64,000 bases of DNA from Massilia rubra. GTDB taxonomy: Bacteria; Pseudomonadota; Gammaproteobacteria; Burkholderiales; Burkholderiaceae_D. A program made the translations under genes and the position numbers. Numbering within the stretch: the stretch's first letter is position 1; every line of letters starts with the position of its first letter. The notes under the pieces are model-generated. The model made no database searches and was not told the origin of the DNA. It saw only the letters and a list, made by a program, of their open reading frames with translations. Of the stretch, positions 28,762-37,282 are shown piece after piece. Where the stretch lies: contig NZ_VUYU01000005.1 of the NCBI RefSeq assembly GCF_011682065.1, positions 202,484 through 266,483 on the forward strand, in the 5' to 3' direction.

Positions 28762-29469
28762 ATGGACGATGCGCCCGAGTCGAACGAGCTGTTTTTGTTT
28801 CTTGCGTCTACCGCGCACGATATGAAAAACTCTGTCAGCGTGCTGAGCGGCACCCTGGAAACCTTGCTTGCGCAAGCCGTCCCTGGCGCCGAGGCCGCCT
28901 ATCCCCAGATGGCGCACATGCTGTACCAGACCAAGCGCCTCAACGACAACCTGATCCAGTTGCTGGCCCTCTACAAGCAGGTCGGTAAACCTGCCTATCC
29001 GTTCGACATGCAGCCGCTGGCGATGGGCGACCTGGTGGCCCAGGTGGCCGGCGCGGGGCGCGTCCTGCTCGACTCGCGCCATATCAAGCTGGAAACGAGC
29101 GCCGACCCCGACCTGGTCTGGCATGTGGACGAAGACTTGATCGTCGGCGTGCTCGGGCATGCAATCAACAATGCCATTCATTACACCAAGGACACCATCC
29201 GCCTGGCCATCGAGGTGGTCGACGGCGACCTGGAAATCCGCATCGAAGACAATGGCGGCGGCTATTCAAACGCCATGCTGGGCGCCGGTGTGTCGGCCAT
29301 GCACGGCGCCAGCGCGGGCGTGAATTTTTTGACCAACAGCACCGGCCTGGGTCTGTATTTCTCCAGCGAAGTGGCCAAGATGCACAAGCACCGCCAGCGC
29401 AGCGGCCGCCTGCGCCTGGAAAACGGCGGCGCGTACGGCGGCGCCTGCTTTGTACTGAGCCTGCCATGA
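28762..29469 (+). CDS. Soluble sensor histidine kinase
   Basis: Short histidine kinase of 235 residues without membrane or sensor domain. The dimerisation box STAHDMKNSVSVLSGTLE gives phospho-acceptor His 19. The ATPase domain has the N box (HAINNAIHYTKDT), the G1 box (IEDNGGG) and G2 box (STGLGLYF). Its stop overlaps the response-regulator start by four bases (ATGA), so the two are a coupled pair. The signal may be delivered by a partner protein because no input domain is present. TATAAT at 28692-28697 may be its promoter -10 element. Confidence 0.9.
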   Translation: MDDAPESNELFLFLASTAHDMKNSVSVLSGTLETLLAQAVPGAEAAYPQMAHMLYQTKRLNDNLIQLLALYKQVGKPAYPFDMQPLAMGDLVAQVAGAGRVLLDSRHIKLETSADPDLVWHVDEDLIVGVLGHAINNAIHYTKDTIRLAIEVVDGDLEIRIEDNGGGYSNAMLGAGVSAMHGASAGVNFLTNSTGLGLYFSSEVAKMHKHRQRSGRLRLENGGAYGGACFVLSLP

Positions 29470-31151
29470 TCGTCGATCCCAAGCCGACCGCCAACCTTGC
29501 CACCAGCATCGACCTGGTCGACTGGGCCGGCAAGAATTACCTGGTGGTGGATGACTTCATCGGCATCCGCCAGTTGCTGCGCGAAAGCTTGCGCAACCTG
29601 GGCGCCAAGAACATCGACCAGGCCTCGAGCGGCGGCGAAGCGATCGCCATGCTGGCGCGCATCCGCTACGACGTGGTGCTGTGCGACTACAACCTGGGCG
29701 AGGGCAAGAACGGCCAGCAAGTGCTGGAAGAAGCGCGCGTGCGCAATTTGCTGCTGCCGAGCAGTGTCTGGCTGATGGTGTCGGCCGAGAAAAGTATCGA
29801 ATCCGTGATGGGCGCGGCCGAACACCAGCCCGACGCCTACCTGATCAAGCCGATTACCGAGGGCGTGCTGCTGACCCGGCTGAACCGCGTGTGGCAAAAG
29901 AAACAGGTGTTCAAGCAGATCGACCAGGCGTTTGCCGAAAAGGATTACCTGCGCGCCGCCAAAATGTGCGACTCCCAGATCGCGGCCAACAAGCTGCACG
30001 AAATGGAATTGCTGCGGATGAAGGCGCGCCTGATGCTCAAGAGTGGCGAGCCCGAAAAAGCGCGCGAAACCTATGAAAGGGTGCTGCAGGAGCGCGATTA
30101 CCAGTGGGCCAAGTCGGGCCTAGCCAGGATCCGCATGGCCAACGGTGAATACGAGCAGGCGCGCCAGATGTTCCAGGGCGTCATTTCCGAGAATCGCTAC
30201 TACATTGACGCGTACGATCAGTTGGCGCTCACTTACCAGAGCATGGGGCAGATGGAGGAGGCCTGCGCCGTGCTCGAACGCGCCGCCAAGCTCTCGCCCA
30301 ATTCGGTGATGCGCCAGCGCGCGCTCGGTCATGTGTCGCTCAAGCTGGGCAATGTGGCTATGGCTGAAAAAGCGTTCCGCAAATGCATTTCGATTGGTGA
30401 ATATTCGGTGATGAAAACCGTCGACGCCTATCTTGGCCTGGCGCGCGTCTGCGGGCTCAAGCTCGACACCAAGGAAGCGATGCAATTGCTGGTGCTGGCC
30501 CAGCGCGAATTTTCAGGCGAGCAAGTCCAGCTGCGCTGCAAGATTACCGAAGGCATGGTCCACCACGAGAGCGGCGACTTCCAGCGCGCGCGCAAGGCGG
30601 GTGACGAACTCGACGAACTGCTGGTCACCAATCCTGAACGCCCGGATACGCCCACCTGCCTGGAACTGGCGACGTTGCTGTTTTCCGTCGGACACCGTGA
30701 TTCGCCGGTCGAGCTGCTGTGTTACGTGATCAGGAACAATCACGACAACCTGCAACTGCTCGACGACGTGCAAAAAATCTTCGACCGCGCCCACATGAGC
30801 GACGAGGGGCTGGCGCTGATCCGTTCCTCGAAGAAGGAAGCGAGCGACCTGATGAACCAGGGCGTGTCGCTATGGAAAACCGGCAAGCTGCCCGAAGCGG
30901 TGGCCTGGATGCGCAGCGCGCGCATGAGCTTGCCGAACAACCTGCGCATCCTGTTCAACTCGGCGCAGATCCTGATTTCCCATATGCAACAGCTTGGTTT
31001 TGACGCCGAGCTGGCGGCCGAGGCAACCGAGGTGTTGCTTCACGTGGACAAAGTCTTGCCGGGGCAACAGCGCTTCGCCCAGCTCATGGAACAGCTTGCC
31101 GCACTGGCGCCGGGAGCGGCCGATGGGGCCGGCGGTGTTGATCCATCCTGA
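29466..31151 (+). CDS. Response regulator with C-terminal TPR repeats
   Basis: Receiver-TPR protein of 561 residues. The receiver domain is residues ~22-145: acidic pair Asp29-Asp30 in LVVDDF, phospho-acceptor Asp74 in LCDYNLG, Ser106, and Lys128 in YLIKP. From ~160 onward the chain consists of tetratricopeptide-like helical repeats (for example EKARETYERVLQERDYQWAK and EYEQARQMFQGVISENRYYI), with no DNA-binding or enzymatic domain, so output is probably by protein interaction. Translationally coupled to the kinase gene. Confidence 0.9.
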   Translation: MIVDPKPTANLATSIDLVDWAGKNYLVVDDFIGIRQLLRESLRNLGAKNIDQASSGGEAIAMLARIRYDVVLCDYNLGEGKNGQQVLEEARVRNLLLPSSVWLMVSAEKSIESVMGAAEHQPDAYLIKPITEGVLLTRLNRVWQKKQVFKQIDQAFAEKDYLRAAKMCDSQIAANKLHEMELLRMKARLMLKSGEPEKARETYERVLQERDYQWAKSGLARIRMANGEYEQARQMFQGVISENRYYIDAYDQLALTYQSMGQMEEACAVLERAAKLSPNSVMRQRALGHVSLKLGNVAMAEKAFRKCISIGEYSVMKTVDAYLGLARVCGLKLDTKEAMQLLVLAQREFSGEQVQLRCKITEGMVHHESGDFQRARKAGDELDELLVTNPERPDTPTCLELATLLFSVGHRDSPVELLCYVIRNNHDNLQLLDDVQKIFDRAHMSDEGLALIRSSKKEASDLMNQGVSLWKTGKLPEAVAWMRSARMSLPNNLRILFNSAQILISHMQQLGFDAELAAEATEVLLHVDKVLPGQQRFAQLMEQLAALAPGAADGAGGVDPS

Positions 31152-31243
31152 GCCGTTTTCACGTTTGCCCTTGTCCCCACGCTTGCTGGTGATAAACTGC
31201 TCACTGCGCGGAAGTTTCCGCATTCAAGAAGAAAGGGACGTAC

Positions 31244-31459
31244 ATGCGCGACATCGCAAATGAAGTCTATGAAAAAATGCGTGTAGGCAGCAGTGCATGG
31301 ATTCGGCCAGTGGCCGCCAAGGGCGACACCGTGCCCTCGTTCCAGGCTGTGCATGAGCAAGTCAAACAGATGGCGGAAGATGGTTTGATTACCATTTCGA
31401 CCATCAAACGCCAGGAAGATGGCTTGATCGACGCGATCAGGATTCAGCGACTGGCGTAA
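31244..31459 (+). CDS. Small hypothetical protein
   Basis: Small protein of 71 residues, basic-acidic mix, with no signal peptide or membrane segment. It resembles a compact winged-helix-like fold (SFQAVHEQVKQMAEDGLITI) and contains an early Trp in AWIRPVAAKGD. I do not recognise a family. The start at 31244 has AAAGGGAC about eleven bases upstream. The last codons and stop are copied twice downstream as imperfect 33-bp repeats. Confidence 0.65.
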   Translation: MRDIANEVYEKMRVGSSAWIRPVAAKGDTVPSFQAVHEQVKQMAEDGLITISTIKRQEDGLIDAIRIQRLA

Positions 31460-31530
31460 GTGCTGGGTTTTAGGAGTCAGCGGCTCGTGTAAGTGCTGGC
31501 TTTCAGAATCCAGCGACTGGCGTGAGCGCG
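31441..31530 (+). repeat. Imperfect 33-bp tandem repeat of the small gene's 3' end
   Basis: Three units beginning at 31441, 31474 and 31507 share the pattern tCAGCGactggcGTaAGtGCtg. The first contains the last codons and TAA stop of the small gene at 31244; the second and third are diverged copies downstream, the third incomplete. Confidence 0.75.
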
Positions 31531-31544
31531 CAGCCAATACCCTC

Positions 31545-31709
31545 AAAACCGTCATTCCCGCCACTGGCAGAAATGACTTCCCGCGCAGGCGGGAATCCAA
31601 GGCCTCTACGCTAAGCGACGGTGCCTTGGATTCCCGCCTGCGCGGGAATGACGGTTTTAAGGTTAACGGGAATGACGGTTTTTACGTTAGCGGGAATGAC
31701 GCTTTTTAA
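31545..31709. repeat. Palindromic intergenic repeat, copy 2, with extra half-elements
   Basis: Left arm CCGTCATTCCCG... and right arm CCCGCCTGCGCGGGAATGAC enclose ~30 bases (31545-31658); the left arm carries an insertion containing a second TGACTTCCCGCG. Two further partial copies (GTTAACGGGAATGACGG near 31662 and GTTAGCGGGAATGACGC near 31686) follow. The element fills the space between the small gene and the convergent PhaM gene. Confidence 0.88.
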
Positions 31710-31724
31710 GAAAGTGCCTTTGCG

Positions 31725-32384
31725 CTAAGCGTCGCTTTTCGGCTTGGCGCGGCGCGATGCGGCCTTGGCCGCACTTTCCGGCTCGGCCTGGTTGGCGTTT
31801 GTCGCGCCCCCTGATGCTCCCTGCTGCGCTGCTTTCCCTCCAGCATCTCCCGCCTGGCCGGCCTTGTCCGCGCCCGCTTCCGGCGTCATCGCCGTCGTTA
31901 CCGCCTGGTTAAACTGTTCCTGAAGCATGTTCCACCACGCCACGGGATTGTTCATCGCGTTCACTGGCGGCGCTTCCTGTTGCTTGACTGGCTCCGGCGC
32001 CTTGGCCGGTGCAGGTGCCGGCTGGCTGAAAAATGCCGACGCGAACGGCGCCGCCGCCAGCACCGATTTTTCATCCGCACCCGGCTGCTTGACGGCCGCC
32101 GCCAGGGTCGCGCCCATCGATTTCAAGGTGGCGATCGTGCCGCGCTGCACTTCCATGGTCTGGATGGTGCCGCGCAGCATAGATACGTTGATGTTGAGCC
32201 AGGCCTCGACGGCTTTCAGGTCCGCGATTTTCTTGTCCAGCTCGTCGAGCGAGACGGGCGGCATGGCCATGTTGGGGAAGGACATCCCCGGCACGGCCAT
32301 GCTTCCCCACAAATTCTTGACGAAGTCCAGCGTGTCGGTCACGGCGCCGACACCGGGGATGTTGGGCATGGGTGGTTTCAGCAT
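31725..32384 (-). CDS. phaM: PhaM family polyhydroxyalkanoate granule regulatory protein
   Basis: PhaM-type protein of 219 residues. In Ralstonia eutropha (Cupriavidus) PhaM binds PHB granules, activates the PHB synthase PhaC and binds DNA, helping granule partition. Visible marks are the opening PNIPGVGAVTDTLDFVKNLW, the central LDELDKKIADLKAVEAWLNI followed by TIQTMEVQRGTIATLKSM, and a Lys/Ala/Arg-rich C terminus (KAASRRAKPKS) like the DNA-binding tail. The start is preceded on the minus strand by GGAG (GGAGACTTCC). It implies the organism stores polyhydroxyalkanoate. Confidence 0.85.
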   Translation of the reverse strand: MLKPPMPNIPGVGAVTDTLDFVKNLWGSMAVPGMSFPNMAMPPVSLDELDKKIADLKAVEAWLNINVSMLRGTIQTMEVQRGTIATLKSMGATLAAAVKQPGADEKSVLAAAPFASAFFSQPAPAPAKAPEPVKQQEAPPVNAMNNPVAWWNMLQEQFNQAVTTAMTPEAGADKAGQAGDAGGKAAQQGASGGATNANQAEPESAAKAASRRAKPKSDA

Positions 32385-32517
32385 GGAAGTCTCCGTTATG
32401 TAGAAGCTTGAGCGTAGCAGATAATTATCATCCTATCAAAGCTAGTTGTGCGAGGAGCAAAGCGCGCGCGCTGAGCGGTGTCAGCGGCAAAAGCGCGAGA
32501 CACGTTAAACTGTGGCC

Positions 32518-33663
32518 ATGACGATCGCATCCTTCCTATCCCGACGGCGCCGCGCCCTGGTGATCGGCACGGCGACAGTCCTGTTGCATGTCCTGGCGAT
32601 CGACTTTGTCGGTGCGCGCATCGGACTGGCGCCATTCGACGCGCCCGCGCCTGAACCGGTGACCATCGTCGCCGTGCTGCACGCGCCGCTTGCACCACCG
32701 CCGCCAGCGCCGCCGCAACCGAAGCCGCCGCCAGCGCGACCGCGTCCGCCTGCGAAAGCCGTGCCGCCGCCCGCCGCCCCGCCGCCCGATGCCACGGCCG
32801 ACGCCGAAGCCAGCCCGGCCGACGGCGCGGGCGAGGCCGTCGATGCCGCGCCGGCGCCCATGCAGGCGGGCGCCGAAGTGGCGCCCGCCGTGGACCAGGT
32901 CCCCGTTACTGCCTCCGCTACGGCCCCCGCCACGGCGCCCGAGCCGCCGGCGGCCGAGGCCGTGCCGCCCGAACCGGTCAAGCCGGCGCTCAAGGTCAGC
33001 CTGCCGCCATCGGCCGACCTGAACTTCGACGTGGCCCGCACCGACCGCGACGGCGGCACCTGGTCCGGGCTGTCGACCATCTCGTGGAAGCACGCCGCCG
33101 GGGCCTACAAGCTGTCGATGGAAGCGAGCGTGAGCGTGCTGGTGGCGCGCGTCAACCTGGTGCTGTTGAGCAGCGAAGGCACGGTCGGGCCAGGTGGCAT
33201 CGTGCCGCGCAGCGCCACCGAAAAGCGGCGCGGCAAGACCCAGACCGCCACCCATTTCGGCGGGCCGGACGGCAAGATCACCTTTTCCGCCTCCGAGCGC
33301 AGCTATCCGATGGTGCCCGGAGCCCAGGACAAGGGGAGCTTCCTGATGCAGCTGGCCGCCATCGGACGGGCCGACAGCGCCCAGCTGGCCAGCGGCGTCG
33401 AACTGTTCGTCGGCGAAGAAAAGGACGCCAACCCGTTCGCTTTCGTGCTGGTCGGGCAAGAAGACATCAACACCCCGATGGGGCACATGGCGACCTGGCA
33501 CGTCGCCCGTCCGCCGCGTCCGGGGGCTTACAACTCGCGCCTGGATATCTGGCTGGCGCCAGCGCACAACTGGTATCCGGTGCAGATCCGCAATACGGAA
33601 TCGAACGGTTCGGTCACGACCCAGACGATCCACAAGATTCTCATCACTGATTTAGGAAACTGA
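32518..33663 (+). CDS. DUF3108 domain protein with proline-rich N-terminal stalk
   Basis: Envelope protein of 381 residues. A basic N terminus and one membrane anchor (~residues 12-32, ALVIGTATVLLHVLAIDFVG) are followed by a ~120-residue Pro/Ala/Lys-rich stalk, TonB-like in composition, then a beta-rich DUF3108 domain (~165-380) with LPPSADLNFDVARTD and RLDIWLAPAHNWYPVQIRN. The domain occurs in betaproteobacterial envelope proteins of unknown role. The start is placed at ATG 32518; GTG 32512 is also possible. TAAACT at 32506 is -10-like and there is no Shine-Dalgarno. The next gene is a shorter paralogue two bases downstream. Confidence 0.8.
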   Translation: MTIASFLSRRRRALVIGTATVLLHVLAIDFVGARIGLAPFDAPAPEPVTIVAVLHAPLAPPPPAPPQPKPPPARPRPPAKAVPPPAAPPPDATADAEASPADGAGEAVDAAPAPMQAGAEVAPAVDQVPVTASATAPATAPEPPAAEAVPPEPVKPALKVSLPPSADLNFDVARTDRDGGTWSGLSTISWKHAAGAYKLSMEASVSVLVARVNLVLLSSEGTVGPGGIVPRSATEKRRGKTQTATHFGGPDGKITFSASERSYPMVPGAQDKGSFLMQLAAIGRADSAQLASGVELFVGEEKDANPFAFVLVGQEDINTPMGHMATWHVARPPRPGAYNSRLDIWLAPAHNWYPVQIRNTESNGSVTTQTIHKILITDLGN

Positions 33664-33664
33664 T

Positions 33665-34411
33665 ATGCGACCATTATTTACACACCTGTTGGGCGGCGCC
33701 GTGCTGGCCAGCGCCTGCGCCGGTATTTTCGCGGCCGAACATGAAGCTGTGCTGCGCCCCTTCAACCTGGCGCCGTCGGCCGACCTGCATTACACGCTCA
33801 AGGCGCGCCAGAAAGGGCTGGCCCTGGCCGGCGAGGCCCAGGTGGCCTGGCGCGCGGGCGACGGCAAGTACAGCCTGGTCAACGAAACCCGCGCGCAAAT
33901 GCTGGGCAAGATCCTCGAGAGCCGCAGCGAAGGCACGGTCGATACCTACGGCATCGCGCCGGCGCAGTTTGTCGAAAAGCGTTTCCGCAAGGAAGCGACC
34001 ACGGCCACCTTCGACCGGGGCGCCAAGACCTTGAGTTTCAGCGCCGGCAAAGATACCTTCCCCCTGCTCGGCGGCGAGCAGGACCGCAGCAGCGCGCAGT
34101 GGCAACTGGCCGCGCTGGCGCGCGCCCAGCCGGAGAAGTTTACGCCGGGGTCGGAATGGCGCCTGTTCGTGGCGGGACGCAAGGATGCGCAGCCGTGGTC
34201 GTTCAAGGTAATCAAGCGCGAGAAGATTGCGACCGGGCTCGGTGAAGTCGAGGCCGTTCATCTGTCCAAGGCCCCGCCGCCGGGCGACAAGGACCAGACC
34301 GTCGACCTGTGGCTGGCGCCGGGGCACGACTGGTATCCGGTGCAATTGCGCTACAGCGATGAAGAGGGCGAGTTCATCGAACAGACTGTCGACAAGATCA
34401 ACAAAAAATAG
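33665..34411 (+). CDS. DUF3108 domain exported protein
   Basis: Exported paralogue of the preceding gene, 248 residues, with a signal peptide (about 1-21, ending GIFAA) and no proline-rich stalk. The DUF3108 domain spans most of the mature chain: FNLAPSADLHYTLKARQKGLAL, FPLLGGEQDRSSAQWQLAAL and VDLWLAPGHDWYPVQLRYSD, each matching a segment of the upstream protein. The ATG begins one base after the upstream stop, so the pair is cotranscribed and probably works together in the envelope. Confidence 0.85.
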   Translation: MRPLFTHLLGGAVLASACAGIFAAEHEAVLRPFNLAPSADLHYTLKARQKGLALAGEAQVAWRAGDGKYSLVNETRAQMLGKILESRSEGTVDTYGIAPAQFVEKRFRKEATTATFDRGAKTLSFSAGKDTFPLLGGEQDRSSAQWQLAALARAQPEKFTPGSEWRLFVAGRKDAQPWSFKVIKREKIATGLGEVEAVHLSKAPPPGDKDQTVDLWLAPGHDWYPVQLRYSDEEGEFIEQTVDKINKK

Positions 34412-34535
34412 CCGTTGCCAGGCCCGGCAGGCACGCCCGCAGGCCCGGACTAGGCCGTGCGCAGGTGCTGGCGGGTTGGCTCGGCCAGCTCGCGCACCGC
34501 CTTTTACCGGTGCCAGGTCTGACAGCCCTTAGCGC

Positions 34536-34931
34536 TTAGCGCATGTCCGCGTAGGGATCGAACGGCATATCCTCGAACATATCCGCGCGGATAGTCGCCT
34601 GGTCGAGCGATGACAATTCCTGAGACGCTTCTTCGAAGCCCAGCATGTCTAGTACGCTCCACAATCTATCCGTCGCTTCCTCAGTACCGCGATGCCAGCG
34701 CCTGAACGCAAACGCAGCAAGCTGGCTGCGTCGTTCATAAGGCAGGGGCTGCCACGTGTGGTACTGCCTCATCAGTAGTTCAAACAGGGCATCCAGGATG
34801 CGTTCGGATGCTGCTTCATCTAGCGGAGCACGTCCTTCCGACGCCATCGATCGCATTAATTCTTCCTCGACCGCAGAGGCGGGCAGGTAATCAGGAAGTG
34901 AGCAAATACGCTCATGTTCGTCCTCGTTCAT
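34536..34931 (-). CDS. Hypothetical protein, paralogue of 37283-37714
   Basis: Cytosolic protein of 131 residues, acidic and helical, unknown function. It aligns along its length with the protein encoded at 37283-37714 (shared LPDYLPxxxVExEL near the N terminus, then RQ-T-LP-R-L-AFA-W-R and SLDxxT). The start at 34931 is chosen by that alignment and by AGGAG nine bases upstream on the minus strand; an 11-residue upstream extension lacks these supports. The LysR gene ends four bases upstream of the start, so they may be cotranscribed. Confidence 0.7.
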   Translation of the reverse strand: MNEDEHERICSLPDYLPASAVEEELMRSMASEGRAPLDEAASERILDALFELLMRQYHTWQPLPYERRSQLAAFAFRRWHRGTEEATDRLWSVLDMLGFEEASQELSSLDQATIRADMFEDMPFDPYADMR

Positions 34932-34935
34932 CAGC

Positions 34936-35841
34936 TTATTCTCCTGGAATTGAACTGCCGGCATCGGCCAGTTGATGGATGGCGTTGCGTAAAAGGTCGG
35001 CCAGCAGCGTGCTTAAAGCATTCTCGTCCACCGCCAGACGGTGCATCGTCAAGCTGATGCCTGGCAATGCCGGCAGCTTCGCCGCCACCGGATCGACCGG
35101 CGCCAGGTTCGACGGCAACCCAATGCGCGTGCGGATGGTCATCCCCAGCCCCGCAGCCGACCCCGCCCACAGCGCGGACAGGCTGGCGCTGGACAAGGCA
35201 CAGCGCCAGCGGATGCCGGCCCGGTCCATGGCATCGGTGGCGATGTCGCGCAGCGCGCACGGCGCCTCCAGCAGCACCAGCGGCAGCGGTCCCTCTCCCC
35301 CGGCAAGCAGCGGATCGAACCCGGCCGGCCCGATCCAGTGCAGGGGCAGGGTGGCGAGGCGTTCGCCGGCCAGCCCGTCCGCGCCGGCCTCCCAGGTAAT
35401 CGCCAGGTCGAGCTGGCCGGCCGCCACGCGCCGCTGCAACTCGGCGCTGCGCGCCACGCACACCTCGATGCGCGCGTTGGGATGGCTGCGGATAAATTGT
35501 CCCAGTACACGCGCAAGCAAGGCTTCGCCCACATCTTCCTGCAAGCCGAGCCGCACTTCGCCTGCCAGGCTGGCGCTGCGCAGGGCCAGCGCGGCTTCAT
35601 CGTTGACCTCCAGCATGCGGCGCGCATAGGCCAGCAGGGTCGCGCCAGCGTCGGTCAGCGCCAGGCCGCGTCCCGCCTTGCGAAACAGCACGGCGCCCGC
35701 CTGGTCTTCCAGTTTCTTCAATTGGGCGCTGACGGCCGAGGTGGAGCGCCCCAGCTGCGCGGCCGCCTTCGCGTAACTGCCGAGGTCGATTCCGGTGGCG
35801 AAGGTGCGCAGAATATCCAGATCAAAATTCACCAGTCGCAT
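34936..35841 (-). CDS. LysR family transcriptional regulator
   Basis: LysR-type regulator, 301 residues. The N-terminal winged helix is residues ~4-62 (LDILRTFATGIDLGSYAKAA and GRSTSAVSAQLKKLEDQAG), followed by the two-lobed effector domain (VRLGLQEDVGEALLARVLGQ near 95). It is divergent from an MFS transporter gene with 101 bases between the starts, the usual arrangement for a LysR protein that controls its neighbour. The inducer is unknown. Confidence 0.9.
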   Translation of the reverse strand: MRLVNFDLDILRTFATGIDLGSYAKAAAQLGRSTSAVSAQLKKLEDQAGAVLFRKAGRGLALTDAGATLLAYARRMLEVNDEAALALRSASLAGEVRLGLQEDVGEALLARVLGQFIRSHPNARIEVCVARSAELQRRVAAGQLDLAITWEAGADGLAGERLATLPLHWIGPAGFDPLLAGGEGPLPLVLLEAPCALRDIATDAMDRAGIRWRCALSSASLSALWAGSAAGLGMTIRTRIGLPSNLAPVDPVAAKLPALPGISLTMHRLAVDENALSTLLADLLRNAIHQLADAGSSIPGE

Positions 35842-35942
35842 TGATTGTCCTGTTTTATGGCACGATTGCCGTCATATTATCTGATATTCAAAACAGTCGT
35901 GCCGGCCGACAATCGAGCCTCCCACTTCATCAGGAGCCCAGA

Positions 35943-37226
35943 TTGTCCGCCATCGCCACCACCGCCGCACCCGATCGTCACCGTTGGAAAGTATTGAGCG
36001 TGGGCGTTGCCGCCAACGCCAGTTTTGCCGCCGCGTTTGCCGGCATTCCCGCCGCCGCGGTCATGATGCGCTCGGCGTACGGCTTCAGCGACGCCGCGCT
36101 CGGCCTGGCGCTGGGCGCGATGGGCCTGGGCATCGCCTGCAGCGAATTTCCGTGGGGCGTGCTGACCGACCGCTGGGGCGACCGCAAGGTCTTGCTCACC
36201 GGACTGGGCGCGACCGCGCTGGCGCTGCTGTCGATGGCGTTGTGGGGCGTCCCGGGCGGGCAGTCCGTGCCAGGGCTGGGGCTGGTCGGCGCGGGACTGC
36301 TGGTCGTCGGCATGCTGGGCGGCAGCGTCAACGGATCGAGCGGGCGCGCGGTGATGGTCTGGTTCAGCAGTGCCGAGCGCGGCATGGCGATGAGCATCCG
36401 CCAGACGGCGGTGCCGCTGGGCGGGGCGGTCGGCGCGCTGATCCTGCCGACCCTGGCGCGCGAGGCCGGCTTTGCGGCGGTCTACGGCTTGTTGTCGGCG
36501 TGCTGCGCCATCAGCCTGTTGCTCACCTGGACCTGGCTGCGCGATCCGCAAGCCGGCGCCAGCGGCGCGGCCGCCGTTGCCGCCGCCGAGGCTGCGCCGC
36601 CGTCGGACCGGGGCCGGCTGTGGGCAATGGTGGCCGCCATCGGCATCCTGTGCGCGCCGCAATTCGGCATCCTCACCTTCGGCACGGTGTTTTTGCATGA
36701 CGTGCTGCATGCCGGGCTGAAAGCCACCACCAGCGCGCTGGTCGGCCTGCAATGCGGCGCGATGGCCATGCGCGTCTGGAGCGGGCGCTGGACCGACCGC
36801 CACGGCAACCGCGCGCGGTTCCTGCGCGCCGCCGCCTGGATCAGCGTGCTCTGCTTTGTGATCCTGGGAGTGGCATCCTGCTTGCTCGCGCGCACCCTGG
36901 CGGACGGGCCGCTGGTGCTGGCCGCCATGCTGGTGGCGCTGGCCGTCAGCGGCGTGTGCGTGTCGGCATGGCATGGCGTCGCCTATGCCGAGCTGGTCAC
37001 CCTGGCGGGCGCGCACAGGGCGGGTATGGCCTTGGGGATGGCCAATACCAGCGTGTTCGTGGTGTGTTTTGCGACCGCGTCGGCGATTCCGCACATCAAT
37101 GCGCTGGCCGGATGGGCTGGCGTGTGGCTGGTCGGGGCGGTGTGCGCGGCGCTGGCCTTGCCGCTGTTTGCCCGCTCGGCTCGTGTCCGAATGTCAGACC
37201 TGACACCGGGGGCGCCGGGGATTTAG
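35943..37226 (+). CDS. MFS transporter
   Basis: Major facilitator superfamily permease, 427 residues with 12 predicted membrane segments. Marks include the loop 2-3 motif GVLTDRWGDRKVLL and its weaker second-half copy RWTDRHGNRARFL. The start is TTG at 35943 because AGGAG lies at 35931-35935 and the preceding in-frame codons run through the LysR promoter region. The last ~18 residues (from SARVRMSDL) are encoded inside a 31-bp direct repeat that recurs after the stop, so the native C terminus may once have been different. Substrate unknown; probably regulated by the divergent LysR protein. Confidence 0.88.
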   Translation: MSAIATTAAPDRHRWKVLSVGVAANASFAAAFAGIPAAAVMMRSAYGFSDAALGLALGAMGLGIACSEFPWGVLTDRWGDRKVLLTGLGATALALLSMALWGVPGGQSVPGLGLVGAGLLVVGMLGGSVNGSSGRAVMVWFSSAERGMAMSIRQTAVPLGGAVGALILPTLAREAGFAAVYGLLSACCAISLLLTWTWLRDPQAGASGAAAVAAAEAAPPSDRGRLWAMVAAIGILCAPQFGILTFGTVFLHDVLHAGLKATTSALVGLQCGAMAMRVWSGRWTDRHGNRARFLRAAAWISVLCFVILGVASCLLARTLADGPLVLAAMLVALAVSGVCVSAWHGVAYAELVTLAGAHRAGMALGMANTSVFVVCFATASAIPHINALAGWAGVWLVGAVCAALALPLFARSARVRMSDLTPGAPGI

Positions 37227-37274
37227 TTGCCTGCTACAGCCGTGCTCGTGTCCGAATGTCAGACCTGACACCGG
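37179..37274. repeat. 31-bp direct repeat with TGTCAGnnCTGACA core
   Basis: Two exact 31-base copies (37179-37209 and 37244-37274) run from GCTCGTGTCCGAATGTCAG through ACCTGACACCGG. The core TGTCAG-AC-CTGACA is palindromic. A related core (GCCAGGTCTGACAG) lies at 34512-34525. The first copy covers the end of the MFS gene. Confidence 0.92.
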
Positions 37275-37282
37275 AGGTGGGG

